A stretch of DNA of 11,121 nt from CAXMNX01 sp964194845. GTDB taxonomy: Bacteria > Pseudomonadota > Alphaproteobacteria > Rhodobacterales > Rhodobacteraceae. Made by a program: the position numbers and the translations under genes. The notes below the pieces were generated by a model that was given only the letters and a program-made list of their open reading frames with translations, was not told where the DNA came from and made no database searches. Below, in pieces: positions 1-6,412 of the stretch. The stretch is taken from NCBI GenBank assembly GCA_964194845.1, contig CAXMNX010000030.1, forward strand, positions 1 to 11,121, read 5' to 3'. Every line of letters begins with the position of its first letter. Positions within the stretch are counted from its first letter, which is position 1.

Positions 1-249
1 GTCGATGGCGGTTGTTTTCGCGGTTGACGCATCGGATGTGTCGCGCGTGTAAAGTGCTGCGTGCGCCGCCGTGTCGGCCGCGACCTGAAGTTGGGTACGC
101 GCCTGGATCAGATTTGCCATGTCGATGGCGATACCGGCAAATATTGCCAGGACCATGATGAAGAAGAGGTTCAGCACTGTCATCGACCCGGTTTGGTCGC
201 GAGCGAACGGCACAATTGCGCCAGCGCTTTTTTTAGAATTCATTCTCAT
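1..249 (-). CDS. TadG-like pilus assembly protein, N-terminal part (runs off left edge)
   Basis: Only the first 83 codons are in the window. The translation begins MRMNSKKSAG and carries the motif RDQTGSMTV (about residues 17-25), then a hydrophobic segment at about 26-42 (LNLFFIMVLAIFAGIAIDMA). It continues with an amphipathic stretch rich in Q, A and T (RTQLQVAADTAAHAAL). That is the pattern of the N-terminal Tad_N/TadE-G domain, which anchors TadG-type proteins in the inner membrane of Flp/Tad pilus systems. TadG proteins usually carry a large C-terminal periplasmic region, here missing because of the window edge. The residue at +5 after the candidate Gly is Leu rather than Glu, so processing by the prepilin peptidase is not expected. 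The start codon overlaps the stop of the upstream TadE-like gene (ATGA), with GGGAG about 8 nt before it, which supports coupling in one operon. Confidence 0.85.
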   Translation of the reverse strand, partial: MRMNSKKSAGAIVPFARDQTGSMTVLNLFFIMVLAIFAGIAIDMANLIQARTQLQVAADTAAHAALYTRDTSDASTAKTTAID

Positions 250-698
250 GAATTATACTCCCATACCTGTTGAGCGGTAACCTTCATATCGAACCTCGCC
301 AGCATCGAGATTATGCCAATATTCCCGGCCAGATCGCCTGCCGAAATGGTAATGACGGTCGTGATGACCCCTTTGTCGATGGTCGTGGTCGCGACAATCT
401 CGTCGCTGAACGTCGCCAGCGCGGCCTCAGCCCAGTCCTCGGCTTCGGTTGTCGTCGCAAACCGGCCAACCGAGGTCGCGCGATTGGCATCCTGAGCAAT
501 TTCCAAAACCCGGGCCTGGCCATAGAAGACCAAACCAATCTCGCCGATACCGAACATAAAAAGAATGAAGAACGGCAGCCAGAGCATTGCCTCGACAGTG
601 ACCCCGCCTTTTTCCGACTTGCGAAATCGCGGGAACACGCGCTGTCGGGGCGCACCACGGTCATGACATTTGCCGGAATTTCGATTGAACAAGGCCAT
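246..698 (-). CDS. TadE-like pseudopilin (second of two)
   Basis: This is a 150-residue TadE/G-family protein of the Flp/Tad pilus system. A basic N-terminal leader of about 31 residues ends in KGGVTVEAML. Cleavage after Gly31 puts Glu36 at position +5, which matches the G/xxxxE rule for TadV-type prepilin peptidases. A hydrophobic helix (LWLPFFILFMFGIGEIGLVF) follows at about 39-58, then about 90 residues of soluble periplasmic domain. An alternative TTG start lies 6 bases upstream at 704. I chose ATG at 698 because GGAG sits 8 nt before it, whereas that same GGAG would be only 2 nt from the TTG. The ATG starts two bases after the stop of the preceding pilin gene, and the gene's own TGA overlaps the start of the TadG-like gene. 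By family, it should act as a minor pilin needed for pilus assembly. Confidence 0.87.
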   Translation of the reverse strand: MALFNRNSGKCHDRGAPRQRVFPRFRKSEKGGVTVEAMLWLPFFILFMFGIGEIGLVFYGQARVLEIAQDANRATSVGRFATTTEAEDWAEAALATFSDEIVATTTIDKGVITTVITISAGDLAGNIGIISMLARFDMKVTAQQVWEYNS

Positions 699-700
699 GA

Positions 701-1126
701 TCAAAGCTCCAACAGGTGGATAGTCGAAATGGTAATCGTGATGTTCGAGAACCGATTGAACAAGCCGACAACCTCAAGATCCACAACCGGCACCTCGATG
801 GTCGTGGAGACCGTTTGCGCGCCGTAGGTCGAATCTATTATGGCGCGCGGGCTGATTGGCCAGACATCGGCAGCGATCATGGCTTCGAGGTTGGCTTCTC
901 TTTCGGTATCGTCAGCGCCGGGTATGTAGCCGGTTGATGCGTGGCGGTTCGCATCCTGCGCGATCCGCGTCACCTTTGACTGCGCGTGAAGCATCAGCGA
1001 CACATCGGCAATCAGGGCAAAGAAGACCAGATAAACCGGCAGCCACAGCACGGACTCAGCCGTGATTGACCCGCGTTCATTCCGCGAGAACCCGGATTGG
1101 CGTATAGCTTTAAGCACATTGCGCAT
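701..1126 (-). CDS. TadE-like pseudopilin (first of two)
   Basis: This is a 141-residue TadE/G-family protein and the first gene of the three-gene Tad cluster. The short leader ends NERG, followed by SITAE and a hydrophobic helix (LWLPVYLVFFALIADVSLML, about 27-46). Cleavage after Gly19 leaves Glu24 at +5, the prepilin-peptidase signature. The motif RIAQDANRHAS after the helix is shared with the next gene (EIAQDANRATS), so the two look like paralogues from a tandem duplication that later diverged. ATG at 1126 has AAGG about 10 nt upstream. No core Tad genes (the ATPase, secretin or TadB/C) are visible here, so this is either the end of a longer cluster or a separate minor-pilin operon. Confidence 0.87.
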   Translation of the reverse strand: MRNVLKAIRQSGFSRNERGSITAESVLWLPVYLVFFALIADVSLMLHAQSKVTRIAQDANRHASTGYIPGADDTEREANLEAMIAADVWPISPRAIIDSTYGAQTVSTTIEVPVVDLEVVGLFNRFSNITITISTIHLLEL

Positions 1127-1139
1127 TCGTCACAGACCT

Positions 1140-1152
1140 TTCGGTAACCGAA
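1140..1152. promoter_or_regulatory. Inverted repeat just before the first TadE-like gene
   Basis: TTCGGT-A-ACCGAA is a perfect 6-bp inverted repeat with a one-base centre, lying 13-26 nt upstream of the ATG at 1126. It partly overlaps the AAGG ribosome-binding region on the - strand. It could be an operator or a small hairpin affecting translation. No convincing sigma-70 promoter could be fixed in the 200 bases upstream, although TTGAAG and TTGTAG, 17 bases apart, are a weak candidate there. Function is inferred only from symmetry and position. Confidence 0.3.
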
Positions 1153-1276
1153 TGGATCGGTTTTCACGTGACGAATAAGCGCTACAAATCCGGCAGAATT
1201 AGGACTTCAACCCGAATTATCCGCTAATTTACTGCACAACGATGTCGTACCGGCACGATTGTGCGAAAGGCATAAA

Positions 1277-1302
1277 CAATGACCGCAAAATCGCGGTCAT
1301 TG
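1277..1302 (-). terminator. Stem-loop terminator of the amino-acid dehydrogenase gene
   Basis: A perfect 10-bp stem (CAATGACCGC / GCGGTCATTG) with a 6-nt loop lies about 30 nt past the TGA of the dehydrogenase gene. On the - strand the stem is followed by TTTATG, a short T tract, so it fits a weak intrinsic terminator for that gene. On the + strand no T tract follows. It also insulates the downstream pilus genes. Confidence 0.7.
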
Positions 1303-1331
1303 CCTTGAATTGGGTCGTTGGGCGCCGGCCG

Positions 1332-2768
1332 TCAAAGCCCCTTGGCGCGATAGCTGGATGCCACACGCTCGATTGCGACGATATACGCGGCCGTGCGCAA
1401 ATCAGTGACGTCGTCGCGTGTTCGCCAGACATCGCGCATCGCCTGGTAAGCCGCACGCATCGTGTCATCAAGACCGGACCGCACAAGTTCCAGCTCGCCC
1501 GCGCCCCGCAAATAGCGATCCTTGAAATTCGACGTCATCGACCAGCTTTCGCCCATGCTCTCGCTCAGCCGTTCAAGCTCGCCCACGATCAGATCATGGC
1601 GCGCTTCCTCCTGTCGGCGCTGCATCCGACCGAAGCGAATGTGGCTCAGGTTCTTGACCCATTCGAAATACGATACCGTCACACCGCCAGCGTTGGCGTA
1701 CATGTCCGGAATGATCATTTTGCCATTTTTGCGCAGAACCTCGTCGGCACCAGCCGTTACCGGACCGTTTGCGGCCTCAATGATCAGTGGTGCTTTAATG
1801 CGGTCGGCGTTTGAAAGATTGATCACCGCCTCAAGCGCGGCGGGAATGAGTATGTCACAGTCATGTTCAAGCACGACCGCGCCGTCCTCGACATAGCCTG
1901 ACGTTGCATACCCTTTGACCCCGCCATGGGATTTGATCCAGTGGCTGACGGCTTCAACATCCAAGCCGTTGTCATCAACAAGCGCACCGTCACGTTCGAT
2001 AATGCCAACGACTTTCGCGCCGTCCTCTTCCGAAAGAAACTTCGCCGCGTGATACCCCACGTTGCCAAGCCCCTGCACGACAACGCTCTTGCCGTCGAGC
2101 GAGCCCGACAATCCGGCTTCAGCCACATCGTCCGGGTGCCGGAAAAACTCCTGAAGCGAATATTGGACACCGCGACCGGTTGCTTCGACCCGGCCTTGAA
2201 TGCCGCCCGCGTGCGGTGGCTTGCCGGTCACGCAGGCGCGCGCGTTGATGTCGGTCGTGTTCATCCGCGCGTATTGGTCGGCGATCCACGCCATCTCGCG
2301 TTCGCCGGTCCCCATATCAGGAGCAGGCACGTTTTGCGACGGGTTGATCAGGTCGCGCTTGGCAAGTTCGTAGGCAAAGCGCCGGGTAATCCGTTCAAGT
2401 TCATCTTCGTCGTATTCGCGCGGATCAATGCAAAGCCCGCCCTTGGACCCACCATAAGGCACTTCGACCAGGGCGCACTTGTAAGTCATCAGTGCGGCCA
2501 GCGCTTCTACTTCGTCCTGGTTGACGCCGAGCGAGTAACGGATACCGCCTTTCACTGGCTCCATATGTTCCGAATGAACAGAACGATAGCCGGTGAACGT
2601 CTGAATATCGCCTCTGAGCTTGACGCCAAACCTGACCACATAGGTCGAGTTGCAGACGCGGATCTTGTTTTCCAACCCGGGCGGCAAATCCAGCAAGGCC
2701 GCCGCACGGTTGAACATCAAATCAACGCTTTCGCGAAACGATGGTTCGCGAGTTGCACTTCCGTCCAT
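1332..2768 (-). CDS. Glu/Leu/Phe/Val family dehydrogenase (glutamate dehydrogenase-like)
   Basis: This 478-residue cytoplasmic oxidoreductase catalyses reversible oxidative deamination of an amino acid, most likely glutamate, to the 2-oxo acid and ammonia. The N-terminal dimerisation/substrate domain shows KGGIR (73-77), the substrate lysine region TYK (95-97), the catalytic-lysine motif PYGGSKGG (Lys109) and PAPDMGTG with catalytic Asp151. The Rossmann domain has GLGNVG (233-238). An acidic residue (Glu258) at the end of the next strand is compatible with NAD preference, but this is not decisive. The reading frame extends upstream to 3089, but ATG at 2768 has an excellent AAAGGAG 7 nt before it and begins a normal-length family member, so I chose it. 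Upstream is a candidate promoter with an inverted repeat; downstream is a stem-loop terminator, so the gene looks monocistronic. The true substrate (Glu versus branched-chain or aromatic amino acids) cannot be fixed by eye. Confidence 0.93.
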   Translation of the reverse strand: MDGSATREPSFRESVDLMFNRAAALLDLPPGLENKIRVCNSTYVVRFGVKLRGDIQTFTGYRSVHSEHMEPVKGGIRYSLGVNQDEVEALAALMTYKCALVEVPYGGSKGGLCIDPREYDEDELERITRRFAYELAKRDLINPSQNVPAPDMGTGEREMAWIADQYARMNTTDINARACVTGKPPHAGGIQGRVEATGRGVQYSLQEFFRHPDDVAEAGLSGSLDGKSVVVQGLGNVGYHAAKFLSEEDGAKVVGIIERDGALVDDNGLDVEAVSHWIKSHGGVKGYATSGYVEDGAVVLEHDCDILIPAALEAVINLSNADRIKAPLIIEAANGPVTAGADEVLRKNGKMIIPDMYANAGGVTVSYFEWVKNLSHIRFGRMQRRQEEARHDLIVGELERLSESMGESWSMTSNFKDRYLRGAGELELVRSGLDDTMRAAYQAMRDVWRTRDDVTDLRTAAYIVAIERVASSYRAKGL

Positions 2769-2865
2769 ATCAACTTCTCCTTTGAAACGGACCGCAGCGT
2801 TAAACGATGCCCCGGGCCTTCCGGCCAGACTATCAGAGCTTTTCGGAAACGCTACATTCGGAAAT

Positions 2866-2893
2866 GACATACAAATGGTAATCAAAACGTCAA
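2866..2893 (-). promoter_or_regulatory. Candidate sigma-70 promoter of the dehydrogenase gene
   Basis: Read on the - strand, TTGACG (2893-2888) is followed after 16 nt by TATGTC (2871-2866). The first is a five-of-six match to the -35 consensus; the -10 match is weak. It would give a leader of roughly 90 nt before the ATG at 2768. The surrounding DNA is more AT-rich than the genes around it, as expected of a promoter. Confidence 0.4.
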
Positions 2894-2902
2894 TTTTTGA
2901 CG
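2888..2902. promoter_or_regulatory. Inverted repeat overlapping the -35 element
   Basis: CGTCAA-TTT-TTGACG is a perfect 6-bp inverted repeat with a 3-base centre. One arm coincides with the candidate -35 hexamer of the dehydrogenase gene. A dimeric regulator bound here could repress or activate the gene. The regulator is not identified; no adjacent gene is an obvious partner. Confidence 0.35.
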
Positions 2903-2944
2903 GGCAACCCCTTAGATTTCTTGGGTTATTTGCGTCTGCCTGGC

Positions 2945-2964
2945 CGCTCTGCGAAATGCGAGCG
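2945..2964 (-). terminator. Stem-loop after the two-TM protein gene
   Basis: CGCTC(t)GC-GAAAT-GC-GAGCG can form a 7-bp stem with one bulged base immediately after the TAA at 2966-2968. No T tract follows on the - strand, so it is a weak or factor-assisted terminator at best. Confidence 0.3.
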
Positions 2965-2965
2965 C

Positions 2966-3466
2966 TTAAGACCCGGGCGGATCCGGCCAAAGCCCGGCAA
3001 GAATCGCGGCAAGAATTTCCGCCATCGCTTTCGATTGACCAGCCGAAACTACGCCGCCCACACCAAGATATGTGCCGGCCTGCCACCATAGCCCCGGCGC
3101 CCAGCCGCGTCCGCTGGCCGAATTCAAGCGCACCAGAAATCCATTTGAAGGCTTAAACGCGAACGCCCCCTTTTCGACCTTGCGAACATTGTCGACAGCC
3201 GTCAGAACACGCCCGTCCGACGTGCGAAGCTCGGTCTTTGTCAATTCGATCTCTTGCATCGTCGAGCGGCGAAGCACGTCCGCCATCCAAAGTGCTACGA
3301 TTCCAAAGCCGAGGAAAAACAGGCGCCAACCCAAGGCGCCTGCGCCTGTGACGGAAAGCCAAAGCAACACGAAACTCAGGGTTATGAACACCAGAACGGC
3401 TGTCCACCGACGCATCGGCGAGGCAGATATCTTTATCAGCACCTCGTCTTCGGTCGGGTCCGTCAT
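2966..3466 (-). CDS. Two-TM membrane protein of unknown function, PH-like C-terminal region
   Basis: This 166-residue protein has two hydrophobic segments, at about 21-40 (WTAVLVFITLSFVLLWLSVT) and 46-65 (GWRLFFLGFGIVALWMADVL). A soluble C-terminal half rich in alternating beta-like strands follows (IELTKTELRTSDGR, VRKVEKGAFAFKPSNGF, then WAPGLWW). That layout resembles bacterial proteins in which two helices precede a PH-like domain, but I have no specific family match and this is an inference. The open frame continues upstream into tetR. I chose ATG at 3466 because it overlaps the tetR stop as ATGA, a classic coupling arrangement, and because the upstream residues are tetR read in another frame. 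Co-transcription with tetR suggests the regulator controls it. Confidence 0.78.
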   Translation of the reverse strand: MTDPTEDEVLIKISASPMRRWTAVLVFITLSFVLLWLSVTGAGALGWRLFFLGFGIVALWMADVLRRSTMQEIELTKTELRTSDGRVLTAVDNVRKVEKGAFAFKPSNGFLVRLNSASGRGWAPGLWWQAGTYLGVGGVVSAGQSKAMAEILAAILAGLWPDPPGS

Positions 3467-4050
3467 GCGCGCACGGTCCGCCGCGCCAGGTTCCAATAGA
3501 TGCGCTGAATACGCTCGCGCGACAGGCGCCCGCCGTCGCGGTACCAGACGTGTACCCCGGTCAGCATCGCAATCAGCGCCATCGTCGTCACCCGTGTATC
3601 CGGCAGGCGAAACTTGCCGCATTCCTGTCCGGCGGAAAGTATCTTTTCAAGCTCATCCTCATAACGCCGACGCATCGTTTCGATCTCGTCGAAATTTTCA
3701 ACCGACAGGTTTCGCAGCTCCATATAGGCCAGAAAAACCGCATCCCGGCGATCCACGTGATAGGCAACGTGAAACTTTACAAAGTTTTCAAGCTGCTCAA
3801 TCGGTTCGCCGTCTATTTTCGCTGCTGACCAAGCCACCAACAAACGTTCAAGATGCTCTTTCATCAGATCGAAAAGCAGCGTCTGCTTGTCCGGCGTATA
3901 AAGATAAAGCGCGCCTGCACGCACACCCACCTCGGATGCGATCTCGCGCATGGACACAGCCGCATACCCCGAGCGCGCAAAAAGCCGCAAAGCCGCATCG
4001 CGAATTGCGGGGCCGGTTATCTCGGCGTGTGATCCGATTTTGCGGGCCAT
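3463..4050 (-). CDS. TetR/AcrR family transcriptional regulator
   Basis: This 195-residue protein begins with a typical TetR DNA-binding domain. Helix 1 is at about 14-28 (PAIRDAALRLFARSG) and the helix-turn-helix at about 33-52 (SMREIASEVGVRAGALYLYT), followed by DKQTLLFDLMKEH. The C-terminal ligand/dimer domain contains YMELRNLS, RRRYEDELEKIL and a WYRDGGRLS motif. I recall that motif from the TetR C-terminal subfamily found in regulators of acyl-CoA metabolism, so a lipid-type ligand is possible but unproven. No clear Shine-Dalgarno sequence precedes the ATG. A perfect palindrome at 4065-4078, about 14 nt upstream of the start, is probably its own operator, implying autorepression. Its stop codon overlaps the start of the two-TM membrane protein gene. 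Confidence 0.93.
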   Translation of the reverse strand: MARKIGSHAEITGPAIRDAALRLFARSGYAAVSMREIASEVGVRAGALYLYTPDKQTLLFDLMKEHLERLLVAWSAAKIDGEPIEQLENFVKFHVAYHVDRRDAVFLAYMELRNLSVENFDEIETMRRRYEDELEKILSAGQECGKFRLPDTRVTTMALIAMLTGVHVWYRDGGRLSRERIQRIYWNLARRTVRA

Positions 4051-4057
4051 AGGGCCG

Positions 4058-4085
4058 TTGTATCTGAACGTGCGTTCATTTCAAT
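4058..4085 (+). promoter_or_regulatory. Candidate promoter for the lipoprotein gene (and possibly hom)
   Basis: TTGTAT (4058-4063) and TTCAAT (4080-4085) are separated by 16 nt, and the spacer contains the whole TetR-type palindrome. Each hexamer matches consensus at about four positions. Transcription would begin near 4092, about 40 nt before the ATG at 4135. Confidence 0.35.
4065..4078. promoter_or_regulatory. Probable TetR operator in the divergent tetR/lipoprotein-hom intergenic region
   Basis: TGAACG-TG-CGTTCA is a perfect palindrome with 6-bp arms and a 2-bp spacer, the usual size and style of TetR-family operators. It lies 15-28 nt upstream of the tetR ATG. On the + strand it fills the spacer of a candidate promoter (4058-4085), so binding could also control the lipoprotein-hom side. 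Confidence 0.65.
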
Positions 4086-4124
4086 CCCGGATCGACGCCT
4101 TGCTCTACCCTGCGTCCAGCGCCA

Positions 4125-4136
4125 ATGTGCGCACAT
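4125..4136. repeat. 12-bp perfect palindrome over the lipoprotein start codon
   Basis: ATGTGCGCACAT reads identically on both strands, and its last two bases are the first two of the ATG at 4135. In RNA it could fold only poorly because there is no loop, so a protein-binding role or chance are the main options. Confidence 0.3.
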
Positions 4137-4419
4137 GCGAATTGGTATCGTTATCACATCTTTGCTTTTGGCGACGTCCGCCTGCGTTCAGTGGCCGGAT
4201 GTCGAAACGCCACTGGCGTCGCGCGGAACGGCCCGCTGGCGCGAGCTGCAACCGACAGTCACGCTGCCAGCACCAGCGACATCTGATGATGAAGAAAACC
4301 TTGCAAACGCCGCGCTTCAAGGGCGTGCTGCCGCGTTGCGTCGTCGGGCGATCCTGCTGCGGTCGCCGGTAGCCGGCCAGGATGACTTCGAACGCCTTCG
4401 CGCGGCTCTGGCGCGCTAG
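4135..4419 (+). CDS. Small predicted lipoprotein of unknown function
   Basis: This 94-residue protein begins MRIGIVITSLLLATSACVQW, a short signal peptide with a lipobox-like TSAC ending at Cys17. The Thr at -3 is less common than Leu or Val, so lipidation is likely but not certain. The mature part is short, with a WPD motif just after the Cys, an acidic stretch (TSDDEEN) and an Ala/Arg-rich helix (RAAALRRRAILL). I recall similar small WPD-containing lipoproteins in Rhodobacteraceae, which supports a real gene, but no function is known to me. No good Shine-Dalgarno sequence precedes the ATG, and a 12-bp palindrome covers it. It lies 83 bases upstream of hom on the same strand, with GC-rich hairpins between, so it may or may not be co-transcribed with hom. 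Confidence 0.65.
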   Translation: MRIGIVITSLLLATSACVQWPDVETPLASRGTARWRELQPTVTLPAPATSDDEENLANAALQGRAAALRRRAILLRSPVAGQDDFERLRAALAR

Positions 4420-4446
4420 GGTCTGGACCCTAAGACGCCGGGGCGT
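4419..4446 (+). terminator. Tandem small hairpins after the lipoprotein gene
   Basis: GGGTC-TG-GACCC (4419-4430) begins on the last base of the TAG stop, followed by ACGCC-GG-GGCGT (4435-4446). Both are GC-rich inverted repeats with very short loops and no T tract. They could attenuate transcription between the lipoprotein gene and hom, but the loops are tight and the call is weak. Confidence 0.25.
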
Positions 4447-4454
4447 TGCCCAGC

Positions 4455-4478
4455 GGCGGTGGACAGGTTAACACCGCC
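4455..4478 (+). promoter_or_regulatory. Hairpin in the hom leader
   Basis: GGCGGTG (4455-4461) pairs with CACCGCC (4472-4478) around a 10-nt loop, ending about 12 nt before the GGAG of hom. It could modulate hom expression as a leader structure. No leader peptide rich in Thr, Met or Ile codons was seen, so classical attenuation is not supported. Confidence 0.3.
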
Positions 4479-4502
4479 CGGAATTTGGTCGGAGCAATAT
4501 TC

Positions 4503-5795
4503 ATGTCAACGCCATTACGCCTTGGGATTGCGGGCCTTGGAACTGTCGGCGCAGGCGTCGTGAAGATCGTTCAGCGTCACGCCGCGCTTTTGTCGGCGCG
4601 CGCCGGCCGACCGATTGTTATCAGTGCGGTTTCCGCCCGCAGCCGAAGCATGGACCGCGGCATCGACCTGTCTCAATACGTCTGGGAAGACGATCCCATA
4701 GCACTGGCAAGTAGCGACGATGTCGATGTCTTCGTTGAACTGATGGGCGGCGAAGACGGCCCTGCCAAAGTGGCGACCGAAGCGGCAATATCCGCGGGCA
4801 AAGACGTGGTGACCGCAAACAAAGCGATGCTTGCCGTTCATGGTCAGGCATTAGCTGAAGCGGCCGAGGCATCAGGGACATGCCTGCGGTTTGAGGCAGC
4901 TGTCGCCGGTGGCATCCCCGTCGTCAAGGCACTGACCGAAGGGCTTGCGGGCAACGAGGTTACCCGTGTCATGGGCGTGATGAACGGCACCTGCAATTAT
5001 ATCCTGACGCGGATGCAAAACGCCGCGCTGGACTATCAAACAGTCTTCGCCGAAGCCGAAAAGCTTGGATATCTCGAAGCCGACCCGACGCTGGATGTGG
5101 GCGGCATCGACGCAGGCCACAAGTTGGCACTTCTGGCCTCCATTGCTTTTGGGACACGGGTCGATTTCGGCGGAATGGAAATCGAAGGGATCGAAAAGAT
5201 CACCATCGAAGATATCGAACAGGCCGAAGACATGGGGTTCCGCATTAAGCTTCTGGGCGTGGCGCAAATGACCGGCCGCGGGCTGGAAACCCGCATGTCG
5301 CCCTGCCTTGTCCCCGCCGGATCGCCGCTTGGGCAGCTGGAAAACGCCACGAATATGGTGGTGCTGGAAGGCGACGGCGTCGGGCAGATTGTTCTGCGCG
5401 GCGCGGGTGCGGGCGAAGGCCCGACCGCAAGCGCTGTTCTAAGCGACATCATGGACCTGGCGCGCGGCACGCGGTTGTCGACATTTGGTCGGCCAGCGAC
5501 CGAGCTTGTCACCGCGCGTATTGCACGTTCGTCGGCTCCGGCGCCGTTCTATCTCAGGATGGAACTCGCCGATAAACCGGGCGCCTTGGCCAAAATTGCG
5601 TCAGTGCTTGGCGACGCGGGAATTTCAATAAACCGGATGCGTCAGTATGGCCACACAGCGCCGACCGCGCCGGTCCTGATCGTCACCCACAAAACCGGGC
5701 GCAATGCACTGGACGAGGCCATCACTGCGATGGACGGCACCGGCGTGCTGGCATCCGCCCCGGTGGCAATCCGTATCGAGGAAGTCCAAGCGTAA
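4503..5795 (+). CDS. hom: Homoserine dehydrogenase
   Basis: This 430-residue cytoplasmic enzyme reduces aspartate semialdehyde to homoserine with NAD(P)H, the branch step toward threonine, methionine and isoleucine. The N-terminal Rossmann domain has GLGTVG (11-16), followed by VVTANKAML with Lys107. The catalytic domain shows FEAAVAGGIPVV (130-141), NGTCNYIL (161-168) and GYLEADPTLDVGGIDAGHK (189-207). Glu192, Asp203 and Lys207 occupy the positions expected for catalytic residues. A C-terminal ACT domain (about 349-425: FYLRMELADKPGALAKIASV onward) indicates feedback control, normally by threonine. The open frame extends to 4446, but ATG at 4503 has GGAG 8 nt upstream and starts the usual MSTPLRLGIAG, so I chose it. 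It is a single-function enzyme with no aspartokinase fusion. It ends 28 bases before the convergent membrane protein gene. Confidence 0.97.
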   Translation: MSTPLRLGIAGLGTVGAGVVKIVQRHAALLSARAGRPIVISAVSARSRSMDRGIDLSQYVWEDDPIALASSDDVDVFVELMGGEDGPAKVATEAAISAGKDVVTANKAMLAVHGQALAEAAEASGTCLRFEAAVAGGIPVVKALTEGLAGNEVTRVMGVMNGTCNYILTRMQNAALDYQTVFAEAEKLGYLEADPTLDVGGIDAGHKLALLASIAFGTRVDFGGMEIEGIEKITIEDIEQAEDMGFRIKLLGVAQMTGRGLETRMSPCLVPAGSPLGQLENATNMVVLEGDGVGQIVLRGAGAGEGPTASAVLSDIMDLARGTRLSTFGRPATELVTARIARSSAPAPFYLRMELADKPGALAKIASVLGDAGISINRMRQYGHTAPTAPVLIVTHKTGRNALDEAITAMDGTGVLASAPVAIRIEEVQA

Positions 5796-5823
5796 TTCGC
5801 GTGTCCAGCGGTGCCCCGTGTCG

Positions 5824-6393
5824 TCAAAATACGAACTGCCAGATCCCGGAGCTCAGAAACTCCGCCGCCAGCAGGGCAGCGGCCAGAGCAATTATCAAAC
5901 GCGACCCCTCTCGCCGCCAGATCAGATAGGCAGCACCGCAGGACATTGCGACTTCCATCGGCCCAACAACGCCCGCATAAGCTCTGCGATCCCAGTAGCT
6001 TACGGGGCTTTCATAAACCCAACTCGTCACCGGCCAGAAGTGCATTCTTGCGTCATCGGTATGCAGCGGAAAATCAAACACAAGGTGCAGCAGTGCTGCC
6101 CCGGTGAACGCAATGAAGATGGCCGAGCGTCGCCAGACGGCGACAGCACATGCCACCCCCCACAGGATAAAACTGTTGTCGATGGCAAATACCTTCTGCC
6201 ACCCATCCGAGAAATATAGTTCATTGAATACAATTCCCGGCGGAATGTTCAGAACCCAGATCGACACCGATACCATCACGTAAAGCGACAGATCCGGCGT
6301 CAATGCGCCAAAGATCGCGGCGATCGTCGTGGCTTTTTGGTTTGCTTTGCCGAAGGCCGCCGCGCCGATCAGAAGATGCGCTGGCGTGTTCAC
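5824..6393 (-). CDS. YdjM-like multi-pass inner-membrane protein, putative metal-dependent hydrolase
   Basis: This 189-residue protein has about four to five hydrophobic segments and a conserved-looking set of polar residues: His6 in MNTPAHLLIGAA, Asp34 in GALTPDLSLY, and HLVFDFPLHTDDARMHFWP with His103, Asp107, His111, Asp113 and His118. A His near the N terminus, TPD, and a later H/D cluster is the pattern of the YdjM/DUF457 family, described as membrane-bound metal-dependent hydrolases of unknown substrate. I recall relatives in Rhodobacteraceae being labelled cobalamin-biosynthesis CobQ; nothing in this sequence supports that. The start is GTG at 6393, with AGG about 7 nt upstream. The gene follows the acidic PopZ-like gene by 19 bases, so it is probably the last gene of that operon. 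Confidence 0.75.
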   Translation of the reverse strand: MNTPAHLLIGAAAFGKANQKATTIAAIFGALTPDLSLYVMVSVSIWVLNIPPGIVFNELYFSDGWQKVFAIDNSFILWGVACAVAVWRRSAIFIAFTGAALLHLVFDFPLHTDDARMHFWPVTSWVYESPVSYWDRRAYAGVVGPMEVAMSCGAAYLIWRREGSRLIIALAAALLAAEFLSSGIWQFVF

Positions 6394-6412
6394 TTTTGAC
6401 CTGTTCTGCGCA

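Noticed and set aside
270..827. Long + strand open frame antisense to the pilin genes
   Set aside because: It overlaps two well-supported TadE-like genes, is rich in Arg, Asp and Asn, and shows no recognisable motif.
1926..2867. Long + strand open frame of 313 codons antisense to the dehydrogenase gene
   Set aside because: It is a shadow of the high-GC dehydrogenase on the other strand; it has no ribosome-binding site and the sense strand carries all family motifs.
3072..4052. 326-codon + strand open frame
   Set aside because: It is antisense to tetR and the two-TM gene, with a low-complexity Arg/Pro/Ser composition typical of shadow frames.
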